A DNA stretch of 64,000 nucleotides from Gymnothorax reevesii (GCA_029721435.1 CM056578.1:15140411-15204410); one strand, 5' to 3'; shown: positions 1-10,669, numbered from the stretch's first letter. The notes: a model not told the origin generated them from the letters alone. Numbers and translations are program-made.

Positions 1-1421
1 TATCCACAAAATCAGCTTCTTTCAAATTTTCCGACTGCAACAGCTTTCAAAAAAGTTGGGACACAGGCAAGAAAAGGGCTGAAAAAGCAATTCATATATA
101 AGAGAATTAGCTGAAAGAACATTTAGCAAGTAATTAAATTACCTGGCATCAGGTGTGTAACATGATTGGCTATAAAAAGGATGTCTTAGAGGCTGAGTCT
201 CTCAGAAGTAAAGATGGCCAGACCTCCAACCTGTGGACTACTTTAAAAACAATGTTCCTCAACATTAAATTGCAAAGACCTTGAAGGTCTCATCATCGAC
301 AGTGCATAACATCATCAGAGAAACTGGAAAAATCATTGCTCGTAAGGGACAAGGCTGAATACCTTTACTAGATGCCCGTGATCTTCGGGCCCTCAGACAC
401 CACTGCATCACTCACCGGCATGATTTTGTCATTGACATTATTAAATGGGCTCAGGAATACTTCAAGAAACCACTGTCTGTAAACACAGTCTGCTGTGCCA
501 TCACAGATGCCACCTAAAACTCTATCATGCAAAAAGGAAGCCATTGTTGAGCATTATCCAGAAGTGCCGCCATGTTTCTGTGGGCCAAGGCTCTTTTGAA
601 ATGGACTGTAGCAAAGTGGCAAAGTGTCCTGTGGTCAGACGAGTCCAAATTTGACATTCTTGTTGGGAATCATGGGCGTCCTGTCCTCGGGGCTGAAGAG
701 GAGAAAGACCACCCCACCTATTATCAGCATTCAGTTCAAAAGCCAGCATCTCTGATGGTATGTTCATGCATTAGTGCATATGGTGAGGGACACTTGCATG
801 TTTTAAACAGCACCATGAATGCTGAAAGTTATACAAAGGTTTTAGAGCAACATATGCTCCCCTCCAGACGACATCTATTCCAGGGAAAGCCTTGTATATT
901 TCAGCAGGACAATGTAAAATCACATACTGCAGCTATTACAACAGCATGGCTTCATAGTAGAAGAGCCCTTGTGCTGAACTGGCCTGCCTGCAGTCCTGAT
1001 CTTTCACCGATTGAGAAAATTTGGCGCATAATTAAACGAAAAGTCCGTCAAAGGAGACCCAAAACTCTCCAGCAGCTGGAAGCCTGTATTAAACAACAGT
1101 GGGATCAAATTCCAATGACTAAACTCAAGAAACTTGTTTCCTCAATGCCCAGACGCCTCCACTCTGAATTAAAAAGAAGAGGGGATGCTACAGCAAGGGA
1201 AATAGGCCCCTGTCTCAACATTTTTGAGACCTGAAGCAGCCATAAAATTTGAAATGAGCTCATTTTGTGAATAAAATTGTAAAATTTCTCAGTTTCAACA
1301 TTTGCCATGTTATCTCTGTTCTATTTTAAATAAAATACTGGCTGGTGTGATTTGAAAGTCATTGCATTTTGATTTTATTCACTATTTAAACTTTGTCCCA
1401 ACTATTTCAGAATTGGGGTTG
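1..1421 (+). mobile_element. Tc1-like DNA transposon, family A, 5' end outside window
   Basis: The sequence carries the Tc1 layout: subterminal AGTTGGGACAC near the start, a transposase reading frame, and a right terminal inverted repeat ending GGGGTTG at 1421. The same terminus appears on the other family A copies in this window (42396-42679, 42877-44942, 60355-61402). The left terminus lies outside the window. The transposase is broken, so the copy looks inactive. Confidence 0.93.
214..1234 (+). pseudogene. Tc1-like transposase, frameshifted (DD34E)
   Basis: This is a cut-and-paste DNA transposase of the Tc1/mariner superfamily. By comparison with the other copies the start is the ATG at 214. 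The N-terminal DNA-binding half (214-570) is split by stops and frameshifts, with recognisable pieces in different frames. The catalytic half is open from 572 to the stop at 1232-1234. All three acidic catalytic residues are visible: D in WSDESKF, D in FQQDN, and E in SPIEKIW, with 34 residues between the last two, which is the Tc1 signature. An intact Tc1 transposase is about 340 residues, which matches the full span. The broken N-terminal half should make it non-functional. Confidence 0.9.
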
Positions 1422-1776
1422 AACATTAAGTATTAAAGTTAAATATAATGGGTATAATATAATGGATTTTAATTGTTTAGTTAATTCTTGAATCTCTCCC
1501 ACTGAAGAGCAAGGAATGCTTGCTTCATCGAAAATGAGGCGACACAAAATTAATTAATACTCTTATTCTAATGCTTTTTTGTATTGTAACTAATATTGTG
1601 ACTGTTAAAGTGGTCATTGGAACAGCTCAGAGACCATAATTTAATATGTTTCAGATCAGATTCAGTGACTTTAGGGAAAAAAAAGTAATCGTACATTTTG
1701 TTTGCAGAAATTCATAGAAATTTTTTTTTCTTCTTAACATTATTCTGAAAATTAATCGTATGGTGTTCTGTTCCAG
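1422..1776. other. AT-rich spacer, no feature recognised
   Basis: Between the Tc1 end and the first exon of the unidentified gene the sequence is AT-rich and non-coding. I see no repeat or motif beyond the polypyrimidine stretch that leads into the splice acceptor at 1771-1776. Confidence 0.5.
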
Positions 1777-1926
1777 GACAATTGTTTTGTGGTTGTGGCA
1801 GAAAACCTGGGGAACTTGTTGGGAAACCTGACAGTTAATTCAGCAGCCTGTAAAGCCAAACACCCTAATCTGAGGGCTCAGATGCATCTGAACCACCTGA
1901 TACGTGACATTCTGAGCCAGAGTCAG
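1777..1926 (+). CDS. Internal exon of an unidentified gene
   Basis: A 150-bp open segment (50 codons) is bounded by a good acceptor (TTCCAG at 1771-1776) and a donor (CAG/GTTTGT at 1926/1927). It begins and ends in phase 0. The peptide has two cysteines, a possible N-glycosylation site (NLT), and two stretches that could form amphipathic helices. I do not recognise the protein. Codon use and clean splice sites look like a real host exon rather than a transposon. Two consecutive phase-0 exons, N-glycosylation and paired cysteines are reminiscent of short helical cytokine genes, but that is a weak structural analogy, not an identification. Upstream exons would lie before 1777, possibly beyond the window, because the Tc1 copy occupies the sequence immediately upstream. 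Confidence 0.55.
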
Positions 1927-2116
1927 GTTTGTGCTAAAAAATTTTATCTTTATTTTTTGCATTCTTATGTTGTTATATTGAACATATTCCTAATATGTTC
2001 TATTTCATTAATTTGGGATCAGAAAATAATTAAGTAACTAATGTGATAACCAGGCATTTTACATTGTCTTTTTCAATTTGAGTATGTACAGGCCTTAATA
2101 CAATCATAGTGGTGTT

Positions 2117-2172
2117 TGTGTGTGTGTGTGTGTGTGCACACGTGCATGTACGTGTGTGTGTATGTGTGTGTG
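2117..2172. repeat. (TG)n microsatellite, interrupted
   Basis: Alternating TG/CA with short interruptions (TGCACACGTGCATGTACG), lying in the intron of the unidentified gene. Confidence 0.9.
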
Positions 2173-2620
2173 CACGTTCAAATGAACATTTTCACTTAGT
2201 GAGAAATTATTAAATGTTCCTCATGCACATGGGTTTACGTTGGCCTCTAAGTTATTTTTATGTTTACATTAGGGCTTCATAAATTTAATTATACTTAATT
2301 TTGTCATGTCAGTTTAAGAATTTGTATTTGAGAGTGAATTAATTTAGAAACTGGGTTTCAATAGTCCTCTAAAATAGTTCATAGCATAACATACTTCTTC
2401 TATCAATAATTATAGTCAGGAGATGATGCCGGTATATTCTTCAAGTACAACACTTTTTTTTTTACTTTCAACAGAATGCATCTGGAACAATAAAATTTTC
2501 AGAAGATTTTTCATTATTCAATTTCTTGGAAACAATATAAGAATCTCTCAGTCATTTTCCACTGTCAATGAAATAATGCATGTTAGCTCAATAAATCCCT
2601 TGTGTTCTGTTTGTGTACAG

Positions 2621-2740
2621 GGAAGTACTGCTTGTGAGATGAAATTCGGACAATGCTCGGAGTCCTTGGAAATGGTCGCTCTTCTACACGGCTACACCAA
2701 GTTTTTCACTGACTGGAATAAGGCATTGTACAACAAATGA
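2621..2740 (+). CDS. Terminal coding exon of the same unidentified gene
   Basis: The acceptor TTGTGTACAG ends at 2620. A 39-codon open segment follows and ends with TGA at 2738-2740. It continues the phase-0 frame of the exon at 1777-1926 across a 694-bp intron that contains a GT microsatellite. The peptide adds two more cysteines (in TACEMK and GQCSE) and a hydrophobic or aromatic C-terminal helix ending WNKALYNK. No transmembrane segment is seen. Product not recognised. I see no strong polyadenylation signal in the next 400 bp. It could also be a decayed retrogene or a gene model error, but in-phase splice sites on both exons argue for a real gene. Confidence 0.5.
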   Translation, partial: GSTACEMKFGQCSESLEMVALLHGYTKFFTDWNKALYNK

Positions 2741-3184
2741 AGAGATAGCACTGTCTACATGCAGGTTACGCATCATGATGATGGTCTTTTGCTTCCGCCC
2801 ACTGACCTTACCCTTCTTTCTCTCTCCCTCATTCCCAACACAACACTGTAAAACTGTGGAACATGTGACATGTTTACAATCTAAACACCAGTGTGTAAAA
2901 GCTAAATGCCTGGTGATTATTTTTGTAAATGGGTGTTCTCACTCAAAACACTGACGTTTATTGGATGTTGCGATTCAGGTTTTTCAAATTTTTTGAATAC
3001 ACCTTAAAACTGAATCTGAACACTGTGACATGTTTAAAAGGTGTTTCAAAAAAGTGTTGAGCATGTGGTCAGAACTTAACATTCGGTTTTATAGTGTATC
3101 CTTCTCTCTGTACTATCCCGTCCTAAAGCTATATTTTAAAATAGATAATGACTGTTGAAATTTGAAGTATTGATAAAGCGTGCA

Positions 3185-3262
3185 AATTTATTTATGCATT
3201 TATTTATGTATGTATTTATGTATGTATTTATTTATTAATTTATTTTATTTATTTGATATGAT
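3185..3262. repeat. TTTA/TATG low-complexity repeat
   Basis: Degenerate tetranucleotide tract (TTTATTTATGCATTTATTTA and variants) followed by AT-rich sequence. The stretch 2741-3184 before it shows nothing recognisable apart from the 3' flank of the unidentified gene. Confidence 0.85.
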
Positions 3263-3440
3263 TTATTTCTTTCATTTATATTAACCTCTTCAATTCTGAG
3301 AACCCATATATGGGTTTCATCAAATGCAGCTCTTTTATTCAAAGCAATGGAAACTGAGGCCAATTTTAAATACTAGTGCAGATTCCAAGGCCTCCAAAGA
3401 TCCAACATATCAACTCCTGAATTGCAATATTATATATCAG

Positions 3441-4212
3441 CGCCTGGTGAACTGGCGATAGAGAAGGCTCACAACTATTCCTTAAAATCAATGATTGGTC
3501 ACGACGTATTTTCAATTATTCATTTAAATTACCATTACAGACATTCCGCAAACTGTCAACATTATCAGGTGTGGCCAGTTTTCATTTACAACGCATAACT
3601 GTCAACTCGCACGCGTACATTCGGAGTGAGTTTAAGTGGCATATTTATGTACCTCTGGTGTAATCAGCAATTACTCAATCAACGCGTATGTCAGAGATTC
3701 TTGCACGGAATTGAAGTCCTTGTACACTCGAGGGATTGGAAGTAATGGGATTGCATAAAGATGTTTCAAATTATCCTATTTCATTTAAACAATCATGAAA
3801 CACATGCAGTTCTTCCAATCCCTGAATAAAGAAAAGCGTGAGAAGTCCGGAGTCGTAATCGGTATGTGTTATAAATGAAAACTGGCCACACCTGATAATG
3901 TTGAGAGCATTCGGAGTTTCTGTAATGGTAATTTAAATGAATGATTGAAAAGGTTGTGACCAATCATTAATTTTACACAGTGTCTACAGTAGTTTTCATT
4001 GGTACAGCAGTTGATTTGAAGGGATTAGGATAAGGATTAGGGATTATGGTCAGGGTTAGGCTTTGGGTCAGGGTTAGGTTAGGGCAGGGCTTGAAATGGG
4101 GACTGCCGTTCCTCTCTACACTGAAATGCATTGGAAAATTGCCGTACCCGTAGCAACTGCGTTAATTTTAAGGGATTGTTTTGAGCCTCCCCTATCGCCA
4201 GTTCACCAGCCG
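3441..4212. mobile_element. Foldback / MITE-like element with long inverted repeats
   Basis: The outer ends match as inverted repeats: CTGGTGAACTGGCGATAG at 3444-3461 and its reverse complement at 4192-4209. Similarity continues inward for about 180 bp per arm. For example, the sequence around 3480-3590 (ATTGGTCACGAC, TAAATTACCATTACAG, TATCAGGTGTGGCCAG) returns inverted around 3870-3970. Just outside, CAG/CTG followed by AT-rich sequence fits a hAT-like end (CAGTGGCGG-type), but I cannot define a clean 8-bp duplication. No coding capacity is seen. The loop region contains degenerate TTAGGG-like runs at 4021-4088. Confidence 0.75.
4021..4088. repeat. Degenerate telomere-like TTAGGG/CAGGG tract
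   Basis: Runs such as GGATTAGGGATTATGG, CAGGGTTAGGC and CAGGGTTAGGTTAGGGCAGG lie inside the foldback element. They look like short interstitial telomere-like sequence or simple GGTTAG expansion. Confidence 0.55.
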
Positions 4213-4711
4213 CCACTGATGTGTATATATTATATGTACTATACATAAAATGCTGCACAAGATCTGCAAGATCTGTATATTTTTATCTGATGAAATTCTG
4301 CAACCACAAAAACTTGACGTCCTATGTTTGAATATTTCACTCAATATAAGTGTGATGTACCTTCAGTGAAGTGCTGCAACCAGCAGATACAACATGTGTT
4401 TATGACATTGTTTTTTCTATCCTTGGACCTAATTAAGAAGAAATGTAATCTCAAATGAGAGTTTGAGGGGTTAAGGAGATGTATGATCAAGTTGTTTGGA
4501 TGTACTGCAGCAGGCCCATATTGTGAAAGCAAAGTTAGCGTAAAAACCTGCGTTTTTGTATTTTTTTCATCAAATGAATGTAGAATAAATTATTTCTTGC
4601 ATTCAATATTTGTTTTGTTGATTTTATCCTTCAACATATATCTGCCTTTAGGTGCATGTACATGTACTGAGATCTTGGGAATGGAAAACTAACTTAAAGG
4701 GAAGAAACAAA

Positions 4712-5460
4712 ACTAGGCTTATGCCGTCGGAGGCGACGGCTGGGGGTATATCCCCGAACGCCCCAAATCCTCCAATTCCCCAATCCTTGAATAGACCTTG
4801 AATAGACTTGCATTTGAACTTAATTTCAGGTCAATCGGACAAATGGTTCTGAAGATATGGCCAAAATGGTAATTTTCCATCACAAAGTGCCACCTGGTGG
4901 CAAAATATTGAACCATACAGGTATGATGTCCTCATGTGACATGTTGTGAGGTCATGACCTTGCAGTAGCACATAGTTTCATGTCAGTTGGAGAAATAGTG
5001 AATTTTATGTGACAAAGCTCCACCTTGTGTCAAAATTTTGAACCAAACAGGTATAATGTCATCGTGGGACACATCCTCAGGTCATGACCTTTCATTTGCA
5101 CTTGATTTGAGTTCAATCGGGCAAATATTTCCAGAGATATGATAAAGTGATTTTTTCAGTTTTTGGCCCCTGGTGGCCAATATAGAAATTGTAAATTTTC
5201 CAAAATCGAATCAGTTCTTCCTCTTTATGATACTTACTTATATGCAAAACTAAGAATTTCTAATTGAAATATTACTGCAGTCATCGCGATAACACCTAAA
5301 TCAGTTTTTAGCCCCTGGTGGCCAATCTAGACATCGTAAATTTTAAATTGTCCAAAATCGAATCAGTTCTTCCTCTTTATGATACACGCGTTAACACGTA
5401 TTGCGGCGGCAGCGGCAGTCGGACCAAAAACATAATATCCCGGGGATATAATTAGCCACC
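4712..5460. repeat. Dispersed repeat, copy 1 (second copy at 57149-57760)
   Basis: The sequence from ACTAGGCTTATGCCGTCGG onward is closely matched in the same orientation at 57149-57760. It contains three diverged internal units of about 125 bp. Each has a 'caaatggttctgaagatatg'-like segment, a 'gccacctggtggcaaaatat'-like segment and AGGTCATGACC. Both ends contain a palindromic TATATCCCCG motif (4747 and, inverted, about 5440-5452). No coding function seen. Class unknown. Confidence 0.85.
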
Positions 5461-5583
5461 CAGTCGTGTTAAGTGTTGCTTCTATTCAACTAAAACGAGC
5501 AAATTGCTCAGCTAAGTTCACGCATCCGCTGGTGCAAGGATAATGCTGTAAACTGCCATGTTGATCTTAAACACTAGGGAGCA

Positions 5584-5862
5584 GCAATGGCTTGGTCCCA
5601 GTTCTGGACGCGGATCAGGGTTGGATTCTCGTTCCTGACAACTTGATAAAGAGATTAGACTTGGGAGGTTGAATAAAAACAAAGCCCCTGTCCTGGGCCC
5701 TGATTAGGATTGGAAGCTTGTTCTTGAAAACTAGAGTTAAAGGCTAGGATTAAATTAGACTGACTTGAATTTGGTCCTAATTCTGGACCCTGATTTAGGA
5801 TTGGAAGCTTCTTGAATGAACTATTGGCATTAAAAGTTTCAAAGACTTTGGCTGCAAATGAA
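5584..5862. repeat. Three imperfect tandem units of about 90-110 bp
   Basis: Three successive units share GGTCC..TTCTGGAC, CTGAT.AGGATTGGAAGCTT and a following TTGATAAAG/GTTAAAGG segment, starting near 5584, 5684 and 5768. They are diverged and non-coding. The rest of 5460-7200 shows no recognised gene. Confidence 0.6.
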
Positions 5863-7214
5863 GCACCAGGAGGATTAAGAGAGAAACAAGGACGTTCAAC
5901 TAACATGCGTACAGTATGACTAGAATATCAGTGCAAATGAAACTTTACAATCCACTGACAACGCATGCGCTCGAGGGCTTAAATGCCTTTACCTCTAAAT
6001 GGGAAAACGAGCAAGTAAAGAGATTCAGAGAACGGAGAGACGTGCAGGATGTACACCAATCACAACGCACATATACTAGACACACAGGCTGCTGAATTGT
6101 GAAGAGAAATAATAGGGATTCACACGAAGGTTGTGACACAAGGGGGGAGAGATCATTACATTTTAAACAGGATGTTGTGTATGTAGAATGAAAGAAAGCT
6201 AGCAGGCAGGCTAGTCCAGAGGAGCGGTGTTTACTTCCTGGCAGTTTTACTCAAGTGTGGAGTATATTTTTATTTAATGGTTTACAAAGGGAGACACTGC
6301 CATCTACTGGCAGAATAATTTATGCAGGCACATAAGCATACTGAGAGACATCAAAAAAAATATCCTATTTTAGTAGTGGTAAATGGTTTCTTGAGTAGTT
6401 GCAAAACACGGTCTTGGGAAAATGTGCTTTTGGTAGTGAGACTTGCCCTCTCTGTCATCGTTACATTGACAGTCAATTCAGCAGTTCTCGTGCATTATCT
6501 GACATGGCAGAAGACGTTTTATGGAATGTGCTTTTGTGGCGTCACAGATGACACACTTTGTCGGGGACGACAACTGACACATCTGGTCATTCTGTGTCAT
6601 CCCTGCAATCTGGATACAGTCATTTAATGGACATTAATGCCTCCAGAATCTTTTCTTTGAGACTGGCCATCATTCAATATTCAAAATGCTTGATTCTGCC
6701 GAGATTCATTTGTTTGTGGCATTTGAAGTGGAAATGATGTGACTTTGTTTATGTGTTTTTATCGGTCCTGATCATCAACTTTTCATGTGCAACATGATTT
6801 CTCCCACTGTGATTCACAACCATGATCCAGGGAACTGTGCTGCATTTAGATAATCATAATGAAGTGTTAAACCAAGAAAGGATGAGAATCCAGACACTTG
6901 ATATTTTGCAATGCTTACCATACCTGACGGTCATCATGTCAATCAGCAAAAGGAAAAACGATCAGTTTTCAAATTAGAGGATAAAAACCACTTTGCGTTT
7001 TTAATGCCTCTCAGTATGTATACCACATGTCCCTCTGTTTTAAGAAAGGTTCCTCTCAAGAAAGTGCAAACAGATGTATACAATGTGTTTGTATAGCTGA
7101 GTCAACACTTGCCTGGTAGGAAATGATTAAAAAGAATTAACAAACTGAAATTAGCCTCTGATTATCTTAGTATTCCCTGTAATCTGTAAACAGTGCTTCC
7201 TAGCAAAACATTAA
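5863..7214. other. Intergenic, no gene recognised
   Basis: No coding or RNA gene is supported. One minus-strand CTCF-like motif lies at 6293-6315 (CCAGTAGATGGCAGTGTC). The rest is unremarkable AT-rich sequence. Confidence 0.5.
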
Positions 7215-7366
7215 TGCATCACAAGGCAGTGACACATTTGTACTTATATAAATTTTGAACTTTTTCTGTAATACTGTGTTGACTGTAAAGAGCTTCACGT
7301 GGAAAAATCCACGAACTTGAACTGTCCATAACATCATAAATTGTGCAACGTCTAGTACTCCATAAA

Positions 7367-7390
7367 CCACAAAAAATTCTGCCCCTTTTT
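7367..7390 (-). other. Polypurine tract and LTR start of the Gypsy relic
   Basis: The minus strand reads AAAAAGGGGCAGAA (7390-7377), then T-rich sequence, then TGTGG from 7371. This is the expected polypurine tract followed by a 3' LTR beginning TGT. The LTR probably continues to about 7215 but I could not find its end or a matching 5' LTR. Confidence 0.55.
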
Positions 7391-7446
7391 AAAAAGACAG
7401 GTGCCATAATCTCTCAGCCATGCAGGCTGCCGAATCTGCCTGCGAC

Positions 7447-7797
7447 TCAGCCAGGGCACGGGAGGTGGTTGAGCAGGTGGGGGTGTTTGAGGGGGGGCAC
7501 ATAAACATCCTCAGCCTGTACGCATATACTGGGTGCGCGCACATCAGGGGAAGGGGAACTTGCAGGGGACAGGCGTATGGCATTCCATACTTTACCATCA
7601 GTAAGTTCGTAGGTTGCAGGGCCTTTCTGAGCAACAACCCGGAGGGGCTGTGTGAACTTGGAATGCCCTTTTTTGATGCTTCCTGAGTTCTTCATCTGAA
7701 CATAAGAACCATATTGAAACTTTGGAGACTGTGCAGCACGACGCTCATCTGTGTAGCATTTACCTTTGGCCTGCGTCAGTGTCACAGCATCTCTCAC
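7447..7797 (-). pseudogene. Gypsy integrase C-terminal domain
   Basis: Contains KFQYGSYVQMKNSGSIKKG and LRVVAQKGPATYELTDGKVW, the usual SH3-like integrase C-terminal region (G-d-x-V .. GP..Y.L.dGr.W). It ends in a proline-rich tail with a stop at about 7445. It is separated from the catalytic core by a frameshift near 7800-7918. Confidence 0.8.
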
Positions 7798-7917
7798 AGC
7801 TTCACGCTGAGCAGATGCACGAGGGAGAGCGATGTCTTTGATTTTCGGGTTGGGGTGGAAAGCATGACCATGTGGAAGTTCCGCAGGGGAGACTTGAGTC
7901 GCAACATGGGGAGTGGC

Positions 7918-8541
7918 TCAAGAAGCGAGGAGGAAGTCTGTGTCAAAGGGCTTCCATAGCTCACCTTCAATGTCAGCTGTTTGTAGACAGTCCATCAGTG
8001 CTCTGTTCCATCTCTCAACTTCTGCATTACTTTGCGGGCAGTAGATGGAGCTGCGGCAGTGCATAATGTCCTGAGGGGCTAGGAAGCCCTCAAACTCAGC
8101 AGACACAAATGAAGAGCCGTTATCCGTCACAAGTTCGAGGGAGTTGCCTTCACGGCTGAATACAGCAGACAGAAATGCAATGACAGTAGCAGAGGTCACA
8201 CCTGAGGTAAATGCTACTTCAGGCCATTTACTATAATAGTCCACTAATGTGATGGCAAAACGGCAGTCGGGTGGAGCAGAGTGGAACGGGCCCACCATAT
8301 CCATGGCAAGTTTTCCCCAGGCTGCAATGGGAAGGGGCACCGGTTGCAGTGGGGCAGCTCTGGTTGTGGCAGTTTTGTCATGCTGGGAGCAGGTGGTGCT
8401 TGACTTAAAGGCAGTTTCAACATCAGAATCCTTATCAGGCCACCAATAGTGCTCTCTCAGTCTCTGTTTAGTCCTCACCATACCTTGATGAGTGTCATGG
8501 GCAAGTTGTATGAGTTGTGGCAGAAGGGCTGGGGAAATCAC
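7918..8541 (-). pseudogene. Gypsy integrase, catalytic core
   Basis: The minus-strand frame has the zinc-binding H2C2 remnant (LAHDTHQGMVRTKQRLREHY, then TCSQHD, where the usual CxxC is altered). The D,D,E core follows: D in MDMVGPF, D in TDNGSSF, and E in NAEVERWNR. The frame is open for 207 codons but ends before the C-terminal domain, which continues in another frame at 7797-7447. Confidence 0.88.
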
Positions 8542-8583
8542 AACCCAGTGTCTCGAACCAAGAAATCATCAAGTTCAGGCAGC

Positions 8584-9266
8584 TCATTCCGTACACGGTA
8601 GAAGCGCAGAGTCAAGGTCTTTAGCTGTACGGTGCCAACCATTTCTCAGATAAGAAATAACCTGCTGCAGCACAGGGCAATCTTGATAGGCAGTGTGTAG
8701 CTGCTTTGTAGTGACAGCTACAAGGTCCACAGGCACCATTGCTATCATGTCCTCATCCAGTTCATGTGGGTTAGACGATGGCAGGGGAATGCACGACAAA
8801 CAGTCTGCTATGACGTTATCAGGAACTTGCTTGTATTCCATAGTCTAACTAAAGCACATGAGGCGAACAGACCATCTTGAAATCCTCATACCTGCTCATC
8901 CGAAGCTTTTGGTGGAAGGCAGGGGTGTAAATGGGCTATGGTCTGTGTGCGTAGGGTGAAATGTCTGTACGCCAAGGCTGCCCACACGCAAGCAAGAGCC
9001 TCTTTCTGTGGAGTATTTCCACAGTCTGTAAGGGACCTGGATGCGAATACAACAGTCTTTTCAATGTCTCTGTGCAGCCGAGTGAGCACTGCACCTTTGC
9101 CGTAGTCGCAGGCGTCTTTAGTGACAAGGGTAAGGAGAGCAGGGTCAAACAGTATGAGCGCTGGGCTTGTGGCAATCAGTTCGTTAATGCGAGTGAACGC
9201 CTGTTGTGCAGCATCAGTCCATTCAAAGTCTGCATTTTTCCTCAGCAGAGCACGAACAGGTTCCAC
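8584..9266 (-). pseudogene. Gypsy RNase H and RH-integrase linker
   Basis: 9266-8886 reads as connection plus Ty3-type RNase H: FEWTDAAQQAF, VTKDACDYGKGAVL (catalytic-type D), FASRSLTD and PQKEALACVWA (catalytic-type E). A break follows at about 8880. 8841-8584 then continues with QVPDNVIADCLSCIP, the usual end of RNase H (v-x-N-x-x-A-D-x-L-S-R), and the linker to integrase. Confidence 0.85.
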
Positions 9267-9389
9267 AAGAAAGGCTTAGCAGGGGATAACCTTGAATACC
9301 ACCCCGTGAGGCCCTGGAAGGAATGTAGGGCCATGGCATCACGAGGGGGAGGAGCCTCTGTTATCGCAGTGACGTGGTCTGGGTTGCGA

Positions 9390-9988
9390 CTAAGGACTGT
9401 ATAAAACTGTTTTTTCAGTCCTTGGTTGGGATGGATTCCCGAAGCAGAAACAACATGGCCCAGAAAGTTCTTTTTTTCTGAATAGGCACTTTACCACATT
9501 TAGTTTCAGACCACTGTTAGTCAGCCGGTTCAGCAGAGCTTTCAGATGCGTCTCATGCAGCGTAGGAGTGCCAGCATATACCATAATGTTGTCTAAATAA
9601 CACTGTGCGCCATCCAAACCAGCAAAAATCTGTGACATCATCCTCTGGAATGCACTCGGGGCTGATGGGAGACTGAAGGGGACCTTAGTGAACCGGAAAA
9701 GTCTATCATGAGTGATAAAACCAGTAAGGTCTCGACTCTCAGGGTGCAGAGGTACCTGATGATATGCATTTTGTCGGTCAATAGAGGAGAGTATCTGCGC
9801 TCATGGTAGCTCATGAAACACCTCCTCTATGTGTGGCAGTGGATGGCTGTCGCTCTCGTAGATCTGGGCATATCCAGAGCCGACCTGACTATCTGTGCAC
9901 CGCTACTATGGGTGACACCCTTAGTGAAGAGTTGATGCGCTTAATGACACCGTCTTTTTCCTGTCTCTGTAGCTCCTGAGACTCAGCA
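9390..9988 (-). pseudogene. Gypsy reverse transcriptase fragment
   Basis: In broken frames of the minus strand are RDAESQELQRQEKDGVIKR, then SPIVA and SPECIPEDD-type palm sequence. At 9390-9641 the frame is open through QCYLDNIMVYAG, where YLDN replaces the catalytic Y-x-D-D. This is followed by a typical thumb entry (LNRLTNSGLKLNVVKC). The second aspartate of the catalytic pair is asparagine here, and several stops lie upstream, so the enzyme is dead. Confidence 0.8.
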
Positions 9989-10340
9989 TCACGTAAGGTG
10001 AAGGGGCAGATGGTGCAGCCTTTGCTGCAGGGGCTGTATTTCAGGTCTCACATTGACTTTGTGGACAAATCCAGTAACTGCTCTGGTATCAGTAGTGTCA
10101 GTTTCAGCAGCTGTGTACTGTACCAGGACAGCAGGGGACGTGTTAGTTTTGATACAACTATCTCTGATTTCCAGGTCCAAAACATTAAAGAGATCCATAC
10201 ACAAGATGGGTGTTCCTGCCGGTATAATACAAATGTACTGAGAAGTGCAGCTTGTCATGTAGGTCAGCATCAGTTTCAAACAGCCACGCACTGGTACGGG
10301 TTTCTTTGTGTATGTACAAAGTGTTTTTCCGGGCTTTAGG
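9989..10340 (-). pseudogene. Gypsy protease C-terminus / RT N-terminus fragment
   Basis: On the minus strand a segment with AGTPILCMDLFNVL matches the end of Gypsy aspartic proteases (a G-T-P-L-L-G-M-D-L-like motif). It is followed by a linker rich in threonine and then PEIQPLQQRLHHLP, typical of the entry into the RT domain. The protease active-site DSG/DTG is not visible because the fragment starts after it. The frame stops just before the RT fingers, and RT continues in other frames. Confidence 0.75.
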
Positions 10341-10367
10341 AGAGGGGTGTGGCTGAAGTGACTAGTG

Positions 10368-10450
10368 ACTCAGGATCCGACTTTTGTGCAATAGGCTGGT
10401 TGCACAGTGACCTTCCAGGGGCCTATTGCACAAAAGTTGGTTCCTGAGGT
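10368..10450. repeat. Inverted repeat with GCCTATTGCACAAA arms
   Basis: ATCCGACTTTTGTGCAATAGGC (10376-10395) and its near complement from GCCTATTGCACAAAAGTTGG (10421-10440) flank a 25-nt spacer. The outer parts (ACTCAGGATC / GGTTCCTGAGG) also pair. Confidence 0.75.
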
Positions 10451-10596
10451 CCAGGGATTGCCATATCCCAAATGGCGCGTCGGTGGCTTAATTGATTGCA
10501 CAAAGCCAACAGCGGGTAGAAAATGATCGGCTAAGCGAAGCCCGTTGTTGCTGATCCTGCTGAGTGCGCGCACGCGGCTACCTCAAAGCAGATCTA

Positions 10597-10669
10597 CGGG
10601 GGGGGGGCAGAGGGGGGCAACTGCCCCCCCACTGTCAAGCCTTGCCCCCCTAGCTGCCCCCCCTCAACT
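10597..10669. repeat. G-run / C-run low-complexity segment
   Basis: A run of G's with CAGAGGGGGGCAACTG is followed by C-runs (CCCCCCCAC, GCCCCCCTAG). The G-rich and C-rich halves can pair or form quadruplex and i-motif structures. Confidence 0.7.

Larger units (their letters stand above)
7215..10340 (-). mobile_element. Ty3/Gypsy LTR retrotransposon relic (pol, polypurine tract, partial LTR)
   Basis: Reading the minus strand from 10340 down, the order is protease end, reverse transcriptase, RNase H, linker, integrase, integrase C-terminus, polypurine tract, LTR start. This is the Gypsy order. The pol resembles the K02A2.6-like polyproteins common in fish genomes. No gag and no upstream LTR are found. 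Upstream sequence runs directly into a different element at about 10368, so the 5' end was lost. Stops and frameshifts break every domain. Confidence 0.9.

Noticed and set aside
2117..2172. CRISPR-like or other regular repeat arrays in the window
   Set aside because: All tandem arrays seen are microsatellites or minisatellites without unique spacers; the genome is a vertebrate.
4022..4088. True interstitial telomere or chromosome fusion point
   Set aside because: The repeats are short, degenerate and confined inside a foldback element.
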